A stretch of DNA of 64,000 nucleotides from Varroa destructor. Taxonomy: Eukaryota > Arthropoda > Arachnida > Mesostigmata > Varroidae. The stretch lies in the NCBI RefSeq assembly GCF_002443255.2, contig NW_019211457.1, positions 37,423,126-37,487,125 on the forward strand, read 5' to 3'. Positions 10,801 to 23,300 of this stretch are shown one piece after another. Positions within the stretch are counted from its first letter, which is position 1. Each line of letters opens with the position of its first letter. The notes under the pieces were generated by a model, which worked only from the letters and a program-made list of their open reading frames with translations, had not been told where the DNA came from and searched no databases. The translations under genes and the position numbers were made by a program.

Positions 10801-13800
10801 CAAGCGTCATGGGAATATATGGCGGGCAAGAAAAAAAAAGAAGGAAAAGCGAATATTGAGAAGAACGCCTCCAGCTCCAGAACTAATCAATGAGACCAAC
10901 CATTTGTATTTTTTTTCAGTCTGCAGATTATCAATATCGACTGTGCAGAACAATGACTATTGAGATGATGGGACCAGCAACCGCGACGATAAATATGTGC
11001 CTGTTACAATTCAGGCATCGAGATAAATGCGTTTTGATATCGCTAACGGTTTTATACAAGTAACACAATTTCGTATATTACGCAACATCTAAACCCTCGG
11101 ACCAAACTATCAATATATAGATTGTGATTGATTTTATTAGATTTACCTGACAGATGAACTGGTCAGCACAGAGGACTCAGCTGCACAACCGGAAATTGAT
11201 ATTTCCTTTATCCACGTCAAAATTGAGGTTTGTCTCAAAAACGATCCGCTAGATATACCGTTTATATTCTAGTAGAGAATTTTTTTTGCTAGTTTCTCCG
11301 CCCTTGTCACTTTTTGAAATACGAGCCAAAAATATGCCTACGTACATACGTATTTATCTCACTAATTACTCAATAGGATTATCAATCGAACACATTCTAC
11401 GATTCAGCCCTGTTTTTCTTTATCATCGAGCTGGGTTATGCCTAAGGGTGCGGCTGTACAATTTAGAGGTTACGCTTGCGACGAATGCAATATGTCCTAG
11501 CGTTAATAACTTAAATAAGCATCGTACGAGGAGCGTCCGTTTGACCGAGCTCCCGTACCCGTTGGGTCGTCTGTTCGCCTTTTCACAGAACACGTATAAA
11601 CTGGACAGTGGGACACAGCTTGTTTAATGGTCTATTTTTTTTATTCCGTTGACAAAGTCCAGCAGAGCAAAGGTAGGTGGGAGTGGGGATGGTTTGTCGA
11701 ATGCTCCTCTCAAGTGATCCAGCACTAACTCTTTCCGATATTTTGTGCCAGCTGATGCCACAGCACCTGCAACGCCAGCAGTAGAAAGGCCGAGCTAAAT
11801 CGAAACAGGAAGAACTATGCTCTGAGTTTCAAGATATTTTACACGTATCTCGATTGTCACCCACGCAGTCTTTGCCTAACTGTGAAACTAACTTAAATAC
11901 TCTTCCCTCAATGGATAGGAGCCACCATTGTCAATGCACGGATCGAAAAACTACTACCGGCTGTAAACAGCAGTACCAACAGCGTTGCGAGGATTCTACT
12001 ATTAAGATGCGGTAATTCAGTAGCAGAGTAGGCTATCGGCGGACGAAAAGCGTTCGGGCAGGCATGCGACTGTCTGCTGCTGGCTGGACTGCGTTTGCGG
12101 TCAGTCGGGACGACCGCTCAACTGGATGACGTTAGATATCTGTTTGACCACGATGCATTGCTAGCGCTGTTAGTGAACTGAAAATAGCGTCGTTAGCAAC
12201 GATTGCCAGCCGTCTCCTCCGCTTGTTCCATCGACGCGGCTGCCACCGGTGCCGCCTGTCGAAATTCACTTTTCTAGCACAACCCTGAGAACTGACAGAA
12301 CTTAGAAAGAAGATAACCGACGAATGCTATACAGAGCCGCTGCTCTCCATCCAGAAACATAAGCTTAGTAAATATGGGAGTAAATGGATATATTGGCACG
12401 GGTTGAAACGGTAATCCACATGTAGTGCAATACGTGATAGGCAATAATCAGTGACCACATAATACAGTCGATACGAAGCATCAAATAAGCGTTATAGTTG
12501 ACATCTTTTCGAGGCCAAACATCGATGACGAATCCCCTAGTGACCCAAAACGCGATTTACATTTTCTTCGGATATGTTTTAGGGCGTAGCCGAGTTCCCC
12601 TTATGTCTGTCTCGTTTGCTGGCTGCTGATCTATTTGAAAATAGCCGCTTTGCTATCTCGCCCAGTTCGGTTATATCGAGAGAAGCCGATGGTTCGACAG
12701 TCGGACAAAAATAACGGCAGCCAATGTTAATAGTTCCGTCAATCACCCGAAAAAGGAGGGGAACCGTAATCTAAAAGGATAATTTCACTGGTTCTGCCAT
12801 TCCTCTCCTCCGTCTTCCAGTCCACTCAATTCAATTTCTTCTTAAAATCCATCTCCTCCAACCTGCGTGATTTTATAGGCGCGCACCCAACAGTGTTCCA
12901 ATATAGTTGGCGCGAATACGGTACCGTATCTCATATATCGATGGGATACACTTAGAAATCTATATGGGAACCTTGTGTAGATGTACGCTCATGCTTAGGA
13001 TATTGTACTATATATTAAGTTATAATGTTTACTGTAAGTTATCTTCTCGTAAGTAATAAATGTCGTATCCAACTGCTTCGCTATTGACTCGGTACTACGC
13101 TTTTTAGCTGGATACAATTCGCATTGAGACAAAGTCAAGTGCTCAGGAAGTCTACACATGAGAGAGATGGATGGATGGGTGGAAGTGTGCTGGTTTCTGC
13201 TCTGCATTAAAGCAGCCCTATCATTCCTATTTCGGATACGATTTATCGAACACCTATTTAGAGCATCGATCTAATGCAGTTCTTCCCTTGGCGCTATTGT
13301 TTCGCAGCGAGACAGCCTTTTTTAGAGGCATAACAAGCTACCAACACCGTTCGCCGAAACGATTTTTCCTAGCACACATCGAAGTCGTGACATCAGTTGT
13401 TGGCCCTAACACTGCCCGAGTACGCGCTTAGCTAGCAAAAAGCAGGACGGAGTCGGTCTTCAGGTGAATGGGTTTACGGAGTGCAACAATAGTCGCATCA
13501 GCAGACGTCGTCGTCGTCGCCCACTGTGCGCCTCCTCATTTTGTTCATTCTTGTCGACCTTTTTCTCTTTGATTTTTCGTTAGCGCTTCTCGTCGGCTGG
13601 ATTCTGCTGTTCGATTCAGATCAATGCGATCGGTGGAGCCAGCGACACAGGCTTCGAGCTGATACTACTTCCTCTGCGAGAATCTATCGCTGCGATTTAA
13701 GTTGACCTAGGCGAGGTAAGCTCTTTGGGCTAAACCCAATGCGTCGAGGAACTATGTCATACCTAGCAGCGGCCTCTATAGAGCTTACAAACCAGCTCTC

Positions 13801-14950
13801 GTCGGTGATCCAACGCATAATTTTTCTACCACCGCACATCACAATATGGCAATTGTTATCGTCGTTGTCGTTGTCGTGCCCTACTCGAACTCACATCGTA
13901 GCCAGCTCCTAATGCGCTGTCACGTTTTTATCGTCCTATATTTATCTGTACAATGCTTTCTTTTCCATCCAGATGGTTGCTTCTCACTTACGTAGTCGAT
14001 AGAGCTGTTTAGTGAGCCGGCCGTCGGCCGATCTGACCTGCCGTCTCGTGTCATTACCTCTTTCCGCCACTGCCTGCCGCTGATAATGCTAATGACGACG
14101 ATGATGCTGTTGCTGTTCCCCTTTTCTTTTAAGGCGGCTTTGACTTTAGAGATCATCTTGCCGCGTAGCGTTTCGCATCCATTCGCGTGTTGTTCAACGA
14201 GAACGAGAGGTGGTGCGCGTATAATAATCACTGACCGACCGCTAGCGCCGTGTCTCTGGCTCCATCGTGAAGTAGACGGATTGCGTTAAGGTATAGGTGC
14301 GTGTAATGGGCCAGTATACCGCTTTTGCCGAAGTAACCGATTGCCACGAACGACTACGCACACGTGCGCTCCTCCGCACGCGCGCCTGAACTTGCCGACG
14401 GAAACGGAGACTCAGTATTCGTCGAGGTAGTCCGCAAGCGGCAGCTGTGCATAGGCAAGCAAGCAATCAACCAGACCTTGTAACAGATGCTCAAAAAGAT
14501 GATAAAGAGGTTATACCTAAGGTTACCCGTACCCAGAAGTCGTGACTGCGCTCAGCAAGGTAGTATCGATAAAAGCAACGCCATCAAAAGGCCAACGGAA
14601 CCCCAAAGTGTGTGATTCTTTATCCAACGCGAACGGACATAAGAGATGGACAATGGGAAAACATTGCAATAGTAGGAGTAGTTAGAGTGATAGTAGTTTC
14701 CGTTATGAAATGCTTGCACGTCTATACCAGTGCGCGAAAATTATTATCATACATAACTGAGATTTTACTGACGCTTTAAAGACTGATCCCAAACCAGAGC
14801 CAAGCAAAAGCATCCAAGATTTATTCGGCCTCAAAACACATTACCACTTTGGTTTTACACATTACACAGTTGGTTTATCTAATAGATAGACTTGTTTGAA
14901 TTTGATTTACGACATGATAATATAAAAAATACTATAATCTGAGCCAAGTT
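7890..14950. other. Long noncoding stretch without recognisable genes
   Basis: ORFs are short and of mixed quality. The longest with an ATG is 121 codons (8566-8931), without a recognisable domain. A short AT run lies at 9733-9746. A GC-rich, CGT-bearing patch lies near 13500-13600 and 13860-14440 but shows no consistent coding frame. No transposon protein was recognised. Confidence 0.45.
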
Positions 14951-14956
14951 AAAATC

Positions 14957-14978
14957 ACACCTATGAATTCATAGGTGT
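14957..14978. repeat. 22-bp perfect palindrome
   Basis: ACACCTATGAATTC followed by ATAGGTGT equals its own reverse complement. It lies in AT-rich DNA with no gene nearby. It could be a binding site for a dimeric protein or the core of a small inverted-repeat element. Confidence 0.85.
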
Positions 14979-15409
14979 TAACACGAGTGTTGTGTCAGTG
15001 GTCGCCGCTGCAGTTACTTTACCAGTTAGGTATACTTTATTAGTTAACTAGGTAAGTATAATTTACTGATTGAGTGCTATATATTAACTAGTTAAACACA
15101 GTTCGAGTCGCAATACCGAAGCCTACCGACGCCTGGCAGGTTCTATTGACTCTTATAGTTCCTGAAAGAAATTTGCGATTGCACTAGTAGTTGAAGCTAC
15201 ATATATGTATATGTATACTATTTTATTGAGGGTTTGATATATGCCGGTGTCTTACTGCTTGCCGGTCTGTGAAGCATCAATGACTCTTACATGATCCCAA
15301 CAGATTTCAGCGGACCCATTGGATTTTTTCTTCTGCAGCACGGCTTATTGTTTCTACAGCACGATGATGATTGTTGGGTTCCGTGCGCATGAGATTGCCT
15401 TGTTTCCTG

Positions 15410-15814
15410 TTAGTCAAAAACTGAAAAGCCGCAATGACATATGTACTCTTCTACATGACGAACAAAAACACCTTGCTCCTGTGCAGCAGAAGCGGCAGTT
15501 GCATATTGTGAGTGGCTTGCGCGAGTAGCTGGTCTGTTCTGGGTCAAGTACGAAAATGCAGGCGCTACTATGTCCTGAAGTAATTGCATGGAGGAATTAA
15601 GAGCGCATGAACCCATCCTGTACTCCACAGGCATGTCTTTGCTACTGCCGTTGTCGTTTCCGCCGCGAAAGCAGCTACAGCTGCAGCTGGGAAGTCCCTC
15701 AGCCCAACTAGTCCGCAGTAGACTTACCAGCAAGCCAACTCCTTTTATAGAAGGAAACACAGGAGAACGGGTGGAATACTTGTCGCAAAGGTTCGCTGTC
15801 GACATATTTTCCAT
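15410..15814 (-). CDS. Low-confidence ORF, 134 codons
   Basis: It begins at an ATG (15814-15812) and ends at a TGA. Composition is mixed, with a Cys/Ser cluster (SCSCSCF) near residues 42-48. There is no signal peptide, domain or repeat I recognise. Its surroundings look noncoding, so it may be chance. A splice-aware comparison with a related genome would settle it. Confidence 0.12.
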   Translation of the reverse strand: MENMSTANLCDKYSTRSPVFPSIKGVGLLVSLLRTSWAEGLPSCSCSCFRGGNDNGSSKDMPVEYRMGSCALNSSMQLLQDIVAPAFSYLTQNRPATRASHSQYATAASAAQEQGVFVRHVEEYICHCGFSVFD

Positions 15815-15914
15815 TCAATTTCTCTGCCCGGCAAACCACTTGACGAAGCACTCAACACCCACCCACCCGATCAACAGCTCACCAATGTTACGCTGTAAGG
15901 CCGGCTCCGAATGA

Positions 15915-18900
15915 CTCACTCTTCAAAATTCGCAGGCTTATTGCTTCTGATCAGGCAGCTAACAACCCTCACAACCTCCAGGCCTCGACCCCTGCTACCG
16001 ATTGTGGGAACCGACAGTTGACGGGTGGCGGTTGGCATAACTATTACATTTTTGCATCTTTACATTCAACATGACATTGCCCAAGGTTCGCGTCCTGTTC
16101 GCTTGTTTCAACAGTTGCGGCGGCAGCGGCGGCGCTGATTCTTGGTGGGTGGGGGGCGTCAGTGTAAGAGGAAGCGGCGAAATGCTTGAGCGAAACTCTC
16201 AAGTGTCCCGGCTTTTCCGAGAAAAACCACTTAAACGTTACGGACGGTAACTTCTCCCTGTAGCCATGACTAGTGAGAGTCGATGAGAGCTGTGTTTCCT
16301 ATAGGAGCTCCTTTCTACCTCCATCGTCAACTTGATCTCCGACAGTAGCAGCGTTCCGTCCTCCGCCTCGTACAGTCTACTATTTCCCTTTAAAGCGTAC
16401 GCAAGAAATCATTTCCATTTTTAGTTCACATCTCCAGCTGAAATCAGCAGCCACCCATGCTCGTCTACGTGTATCCTTCTGGTACATATTATTTTACCGT
16501 ACTTTCAGACACTGTTCACCATACATGTCAAACTTAAGCGTTCCCTGTTATAAGAAACTCAATCGAGCAAATTGTGAGCGGGAAAAAGAAATTCGACTCC
16601 GGACCAATAGAAGTGCTCCGTAGTACTTAATGAGTGGGGCGAATGCATGAACCCCGCATATACGCACCAAATAAACTGAAATTAAGAACTATACTTGTTT
16701 CGCTAACAAACGTATATGAAATTCAGACCACGCTTCACATGAGGTTGATGACGCCGGATCACTAACCTATCTGTAACATTACCAAAAAAAAAACAATGGC
16801 CTGATAGTTATCGTAGCTGCACAGATGTTAGCCTCTGCTGCTGTCCCTGCGACTTGTTAGTTTGTGTGTTGTTTCTATCATTGGCACTTTTATTATACCT
16901 GCAGCAGTCTGGACCCCCCGCCGGGAACTAGCTCCAGCTAATGCTTCTCTGTATCAGAGGAATATTTGGCTGCAACTATGGTGGTGGTAGCTGAATGTTT
17001 CTTAGGCTATCGTTCTTGGTCGTCAATTAACTTAAGCTTTAATTTTGCCCTAGGAGCGGTGACTAAACGACGTCGCAATCCATTACAGTTGCACGGTCCC
17101 TCACTCTTCAGGGGGGTGGATATAATGAAGAGACAAGAGCTCTGTCGACGTAATCGGGTTTTCTCTAGGCAGAGGTGCGGGTTATTTCTTTGACCTGCAG
17201 CCTGCTGCAATGATGTTGGACTAGTGAATGTATGTCTAAATGGAGCCTGAGTCATGTGGCATTGGAGCAGTTTTTGCATTGGAGCACCTATACATCGGCT
17301 GTTAGAACAGAATGGAACTGTCTAAGCTTACAGACTCGAAAGCGAAACAGGCCGCTTTCGTTCCTCCGACCGACCGCGCTGTACGGGAGTATCTGTCAGG
17401 TTCCCGTAAAGAGGTCAATGCCCAACCACAAACAGTGGCGGCGGAATGCGGAGGTCGTCTTCGCATCGCCGACGAATCATCACTCGTCGGCACTTCAAAG
17501 ACGTACGGATGGGCCGCCCAGGGGCAAACAGACAGGAAACTAGTAAAAGAACCAGCTATTTTTTATTGGCGTACGCAACGTTATGCAATAATGGCCATTA
17601 CGGTAAATACACCCGTAATACGTTGACAAAACCGGCAGCTACTACTAGATTTACGTATCTGTTTAAATTCTACTAGTTAGGTAAAATGTGTTAAGATAAG
17701 ATAATATGTCAAGTAAGTGGTCTATCGCGTCAAATCTACATATTTTCTCTGTAGTAAAGTAACGTGCTTAAAGTTACAAGCTAGCTTATCGCAGCGGTAA
17801 CTAGTACTCGACTATAAGTAAGCGTTTCTATTCAAGCAATGTAGGCCACTCAGAGACATCGTCGTGTCCCGGTGGCCGCATGAAATCATGCTAGTTGGCG
17901 TAAATGTTGCAACGGAGTTGTGCTCGTTGCTGTTCATATATCACAGCTTCGGCAGTTTCTATATTTGTACATCTTTGCATGATTCTGTTTTTCTCGGCGT
18001 ATAGATATGGTCCTAGTTTTGCTTATTTGCCGTCTTGTTGGCCTCCATTCTTTTGCTCGCTATAATTTAGAACAACAGGTGTAAAAACATAACATAAACG
18101 CAGCCGCACCAGCTGCAGGCCTAACTACTCGACTGGCCAGTTATACGTATGTGTGTGTATATACATAGTTCTTGCTCTTAATGGAACGAAGTGGTGCCTC
18201 TCAAGCGTAAACCCCCCGCAACTGCCGGTGGTTGCCACAGAGTATGCATTACGTCGAAGTTGCCTTCAGCTCCATTTCCTGCCTACAGCCGTGTTGGTAA
18301 TGGTAAATCGCAGACTCCTTCGCAGGTGTCAACATACGAACGTCAGTGCTTAGGAAGGTTTTTGCGCTAAATAGCTTAAACTATGTCTTACTTAGTTGGA
18401 GTTTTATAAGAACCTAACACCGAGCCCACCAGCTACTGTGAGTGGCCACCAGCTGACTCCCGTGATCGCAACGCGTATGTAGACACCACGGACATATTTA
18501 AATACTATTTTTGAATGTGCGACAGCTAATTAAATAGAAATAGAGCTCGGAAATAATCAGCTATTTTACGATAATGAAGCATTCTTTGCTGTGACTATAA
18601 TTCCCAAGCGATGGAAGACTCAGAGCAGTGAACGCGTTTCAGATCGGCTGCCGTTTATATTTCTTAGCATCAATTGTTTCCACGCAGAAACAACGCAGAG
18701 AGAGGCGATACAGGGAGAAAGGACGCAAGCCAATAAGACGATGAACGATTTAAAACGGCTATTTTAGATATGTCTAGCTGGCTTGCGATAGACAATGTAA
18801 GTACGTCAACGTGCACGCGCTCTGTGGAGTAACAGATCTTTCGTCTCGTCGCCGTCGTGCTCGTAGTTAGCAACGAAGGCGAAAATGACAGCAAGCAGCA

Positions 18901-20249
18901 CCGAAAGCAGTGGCATATCCGCACCCTTTCTCTGTCAGCCCGAATTTCGCGTTGCATGATCGCGTCAAATAGCAATTTTAAAATGGACGTAAGAAAAATA
19001 AGTTCATTGTGCGCTATAAAAGGCCGCCATTGACTAAATGCCGCCGACGCGACACTTCCTGTACGCATTGAAACAAGTACGACAATCACGGCGCGACCGT
19101 TCGGTGGCGTGGTAGTATCATGTCACACGCCATTAATTTTGCTTGTACACACGCTGCGTACACACAGGCATAAGTCGACACCCACCCACATGTGCGCCCC
19201 ATACTCGTTTGTAAGTCATTTTAAATATTAGCATTATTTTTTTTTGACGTACGTGATTCTGTGGCATCGCGTCATCAGCATAAAATTCAGAATTTTGTTA
19301 GCTATTTGACAACCTATTGCGACCAACTCGAGGTAACGTTTAATTTACTTCGTTTGGTAGCAGTACCGAAAATACCACGCCGGCCGGCTTTGTATCTAAC
19401 AGCCTGTGTTTTTAAGGCCTTCACATTTCACTGTGGCGCGGCAAAGCTACCGAAATGGACGTAGGTAAAGTTGAGCCAGAACGAAAAGTTGCCTGTGGAC
19501 ACACTACAACGGATGATTCCGAACTAAAAGCATACGGAGGATAGCAAAATCTTCAAAGAGACAATGGAAGCACCTATCACTGAACGTGATCAATGTAGAA
19601 GGCGCGCTTGGCCTTTAGGGATTGCGGTGACGGCAGCATCGGCAGCCTGCCACAGTTTTCCTTGCTGCCGTTGACTAACAAAATGCTTCTTGTCCTAAAG
19701 AACATGCCACGCCCGTTCACTTCGTTAGCTACTCGGCTAGCCAAAGTTAGTTAGTGTCCTTCTTTTTTTCATTATGGTTACATATACGTGTTCGAAGCTT
19801 ACCAAATTCAGAAAACAACACATTTAAAAATAGTATTATGGACGCTGTAGATATTAACCGCGGATAAACCCAATCTGAGTGTTAGGATGCGTCTAGACGC
19901 GTCTTTGCGAACCGTTTTTAGTCGCAGGAGCGATTACCATCTGGAATCCCATTTAATTTCTGTGGTTCGTAATAGACCTCTTTCAGTTCGACAAATTCAA
20001 TCTATTATATATACTTGTATCATCCTTTATTTACTAAAATAATGGCAGCGAGGCCTGTATCGAGATGTATCGACATTGGCTTATTCAATGCGGGGTCTTA
20101 ATTAAGATTGCCAAGCTGCCTCAGACACCACAGCAAGACATTGATGACTAGCACTGCGCGTGCGTATCTTGATGTTTGTGCATAATTTGTTCAATCAGGA
20201 AGCGGATTATGTTGATGCACGAAAAACAATATCCAAAATATAATATGAC
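15915..20249. other. Noncoding stretch apart from the ORF at 17312
   Basis: Many in-frame stops and scattered short ORFs occur. The 139-codon - strand ORF at 18670-19089 begins with GTG and has no domain. I see no RNA gene or transposon here. Confidence 0.45.
17312..17626 (+). CDS. Low-confidence ORF, 104 codons, protein-like first 80
   Basis: ATG at 17312 is followed by a hydrophilic, balanced sequence with few rare residues (for example SKAKQAAFVPPTDRAVREYL and GGRLRIADESSLVG), and third positions in this part are rich in G and C. After about codon 85 it turns AT-rich and ordinary. No domain is recognised. It could be a short exon read from a Met or a chance ORF. I see no strong acceptor or donor, though a weak GTAAAA follows near 17543. 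Confidence 0.2.
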   Translation: MELSKLTDSKAKQAAFVPPTDRAVREYLSGSRKEVNAQPQTVAAECGGRLRIADESSLVGTSKTYGWAAQGQTDRKLVKEPAIFYWRTQRYAIMAITVNTPVIR

Positions 20250-20269
20250 ATATATATATATATATATAA
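20250..20269. repeat. (TA)n microsatellite beside the SINE
   Basis: About nine TA units lie directly upstream of the tRNA-like A box at 20277. An AT-rich tract next to a SINE head is compatible with a target or tail sequence. Confidence 0.85.
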
Positions 20270-20270
20270 C

Positions 20271-20350
20271 GTAGGATGGCTTAGTGGGTACCGTACTCCT
20301 ATGCTAATCTTAACTAGGGACACAGTCTAGGTTCGAACCCGTGCATAGAC
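20271..20350 (+). mobile_element. tRNA-like SINE, copy 1
   Basis: This shows an RNA polymerase III type internal promoter: A box TGGCTTAGTGGG (20277-20288) and B box GGTTCGAACCC (20330-20340), 42 bases apart. Between them lies GCTAATCTTA...GGGACAC...TCTAGG, shared with the copies at 42185 and 60955. The arms do not fold into a full cloverleaf, so it is not called a tRNA gene. A tail was not identified. The middle (TGCTAA) recalls the anticodon loop of tRNA-Ser(GCT), but the parent tRNA is uncertain. Confidence 0.65.
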
Positions 20351-23300
20351 AAACAGTTCGTTTACTACTACACCAACCGTGGTGTAGATAATCGTTTCCA
20401 CTCGTTCCAACAGTGGTGGCAACAATTGTATGAGGTATGTACATGTAGCCTACATGTATATTTACAGTGGTCTTGGCATTTTGAAAAGCTTAATTGAATG
20501 AAGGTTTTGAGTGAGGACTTATAACGTTCATGGTGTGGTACAGACAACCACCTCGCACGTCGACCTGCGGCAGGACACTCCTATCATACACAATGCTCCG
20601 TAAAGTAGTTTTTAACTATGTCTGTGTACGTAGATGTGCATAGTTGTGATGCACGCACAGCCGCGGGCCATATTTATGGTAACCTTGTTCAGACCTACGG
20701 AGAGAACTAAGAGCAAGTTAACACCGGTGGCTACGATTATAGCAGAATCGGGAGTTTGCAGGATATAGACAAGTGCGAATCCCTCAATCGAAAAGTACCG
20801 CTCGTCGATGTTCGTCTTTGAAGAGAAAACCACAGTCTAACAATTTTGCTATTCTATTTTGTAGTCACATTGTTGTGCTCACCAGGTGGTATCTTGTGCA
20901 GCAAGGCCACTGGCCGTCGGCCGGTTCTGAGCCAGCCGTTCATTCAGCTCCTTTGCCTTGTCCTTTGATTGTAGTACATTGGATCCCTGCTTGGCTCAAC
21001 TGAGAATACTTGCTAGTCTAGGTTCCACACGCACACGGGGAAATGATACGCACGGTGCTTTAGCACGGATCGTAGCGCTATGTAGCGGTGTCGTAGGTTA
21101 AGCCGGAGGGTCTTTGCCGATAGGAGCTGGCCAATGACACAAATTGTCAGACCTACAGGAAGCCGCTGCGGTAGTCTAGACCGTCTAAGTAGCCGACAAT
21201 GGGGGGCGCTTGCTCTGAACGAGGGACAGTTAGTCTAAGTGTCCTCGAACCGGCTGCAGGACATGCCTGATAGGGGGAATATCATGATTGTCGCCTCTAT
21301 ATCAGGCCCGCTCCACGACGGCAGTGATCCCCCAGAGACCGATCCTTGAAAAGTTCAAAGCTCACCAGCAACCGAACACCGAACCACCGTTCTGGGAGAG
21401 TTCTTTTCGTCTGGTGTTACCTTAAGTTTCCAAGTTGTTACAATGGGCGTAGGTAGCTTGCCTTTAGCCCTACTACCGGATACGCAGCCAATGAGCAGAG
21501 CGTACAGATCAGCATGCCTAACATGCCTAACTACTATGCATTCAACATGGCCTTTTTACTATATTATGTCACCACAGCATGACTATCTAGACTTCTAAAT
21601 CGCGACGTTCATTTTAATGAATAGACTAGGACATAATTCAAGTAAGATTATACTACATCGCTTCGTGTGTGCCGACGTTAACGTATCGGAAAAGGGAGAG
21701 GGCGTAATCAAAAGTCGAAAGGTTGAACGAGCAGCCGTGAAAAACAACCGAAAGGGCATAAGCCTAAGAAAAGGAACCTGAAGAATCGCATGCAGTGATT
21801 AGCGCTAACAATGTATTTCACTGCGTCAAATGGTCACGTCAGATTGAAGTACATCGAGTGTTCCTTGACATCTCGGTTTGTTAGCAAATTCAACCTCGAT
21901 GAGGTCGTCGTTTTTATTCCTTTTCGTATGCACAGGAAGTTTACTCGCGTTTAGGCGCTGCTTACCAACCTTAATTTCTTCCTTGCTTCCACCATAGCTC
22001 AAATAGAGAGTCTTTAAGAGACTTCGAAAAGCGGGCGTAAAGAATAAAAATTCAATCAAATTTTTCCAGTTATAAGGAAGAAAATGTTTACTGGAAAGCT
22101 CGTCGAGTGTGGTTAGCTGTTTGCTGAAGCTGGTGTGGCTATGATATTTCGAAGAGATTTATTAACACGACAAAAGTTATAATATTCTTTTAGATTTCAT
22201 AATTATTTATATTGTCATGTTAGTGATTTTTCGTGTTTATTTTGTACCTCTATTACGCTCACATACATATTTACGCATAGAATAATATATAAGATGGCGC
22301 GTCGAAATTAACGATCTTTCAGTTACCCTGTTCTTAATACTGTATCTGAACAAAAGTATGCCCTAAAGGTGTCGTTCCGGGCGATTATATTTATTCAATA
22401 CAAACATCATTCACCGCGATGACACTCGAGACCTAAGCTATTGACTAGTATTCAATATTCTTTGTTTAATTCGAAAAATGGGTTTTGAAAGTTGACCTAT
22501 GTGTGTAATCATGCGTCAAATAATATTGGCAAGTAAACGAAAAGTTCCAACCGGTACAAATTTTGGATAGTTAGCAAACCAAAACTTCGGAATAGGAAAA
22601 AGCAAATTATCTCTTTATTATAATATACTTTTGAGCCCTTTAGACTTGTGAAAATTGGCCTTCTCAGTTTGTCCCGGTACTTATCGGATTTTTCGGGGAG
22701 CCGTATAAAAGTCATAAATTTGGCCGTTGGCAGTGATCGTGTGGATTGTGGGCAATCAATCAGCTGACAATGTATTTATCGCATTTATGTATCGCACACT
22801 TTTGCGATCCCATATGTGCATCACTCTACGTGGTACTTCCTTTCCCCTCATCACCATCATCGCAAAAACCATCTGAAGTGTTTAAGCGGCTATAGAAATT
22901 GGCCGTGACTGTTGTTCTTGCAGTTTGCCTGAGAAGAGACCGACTAAAGTTGTAACGCACAGAAATTACAACAATTCTTTAGGTTAGAATAGAAAAACTG
23001 GGAACACGTCACTACGTCTGAGCATTTACTAGTCTTTTTCCTTTGTTTCAGAGTAACAGTATGACGTTGATCCCCACTTTCACTTGTCCGTCATTCGTTA
23101 GTCGTCAGACGGCTAGCCTCCGCGTAGTTCCGGCGATCCAACTCGAGTCGACCTTCGTGGAGACTTTTCAATATTGGCGTTTCCTCTGTCTTGCTGCTAA
23201 AATCCGTGTCTAACTTGGCTGCAAATGAAGTAGCTCCGTATTGCCGATGACCGTGTCGTCATCCACCGGCCCTCACCAATAGCGCAGGGGACAGCTGGAT

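Noticed and set aside
18670..19089. 139-codon - strand ORF
   Set aside because: GTG start, no domain, mixed composition.
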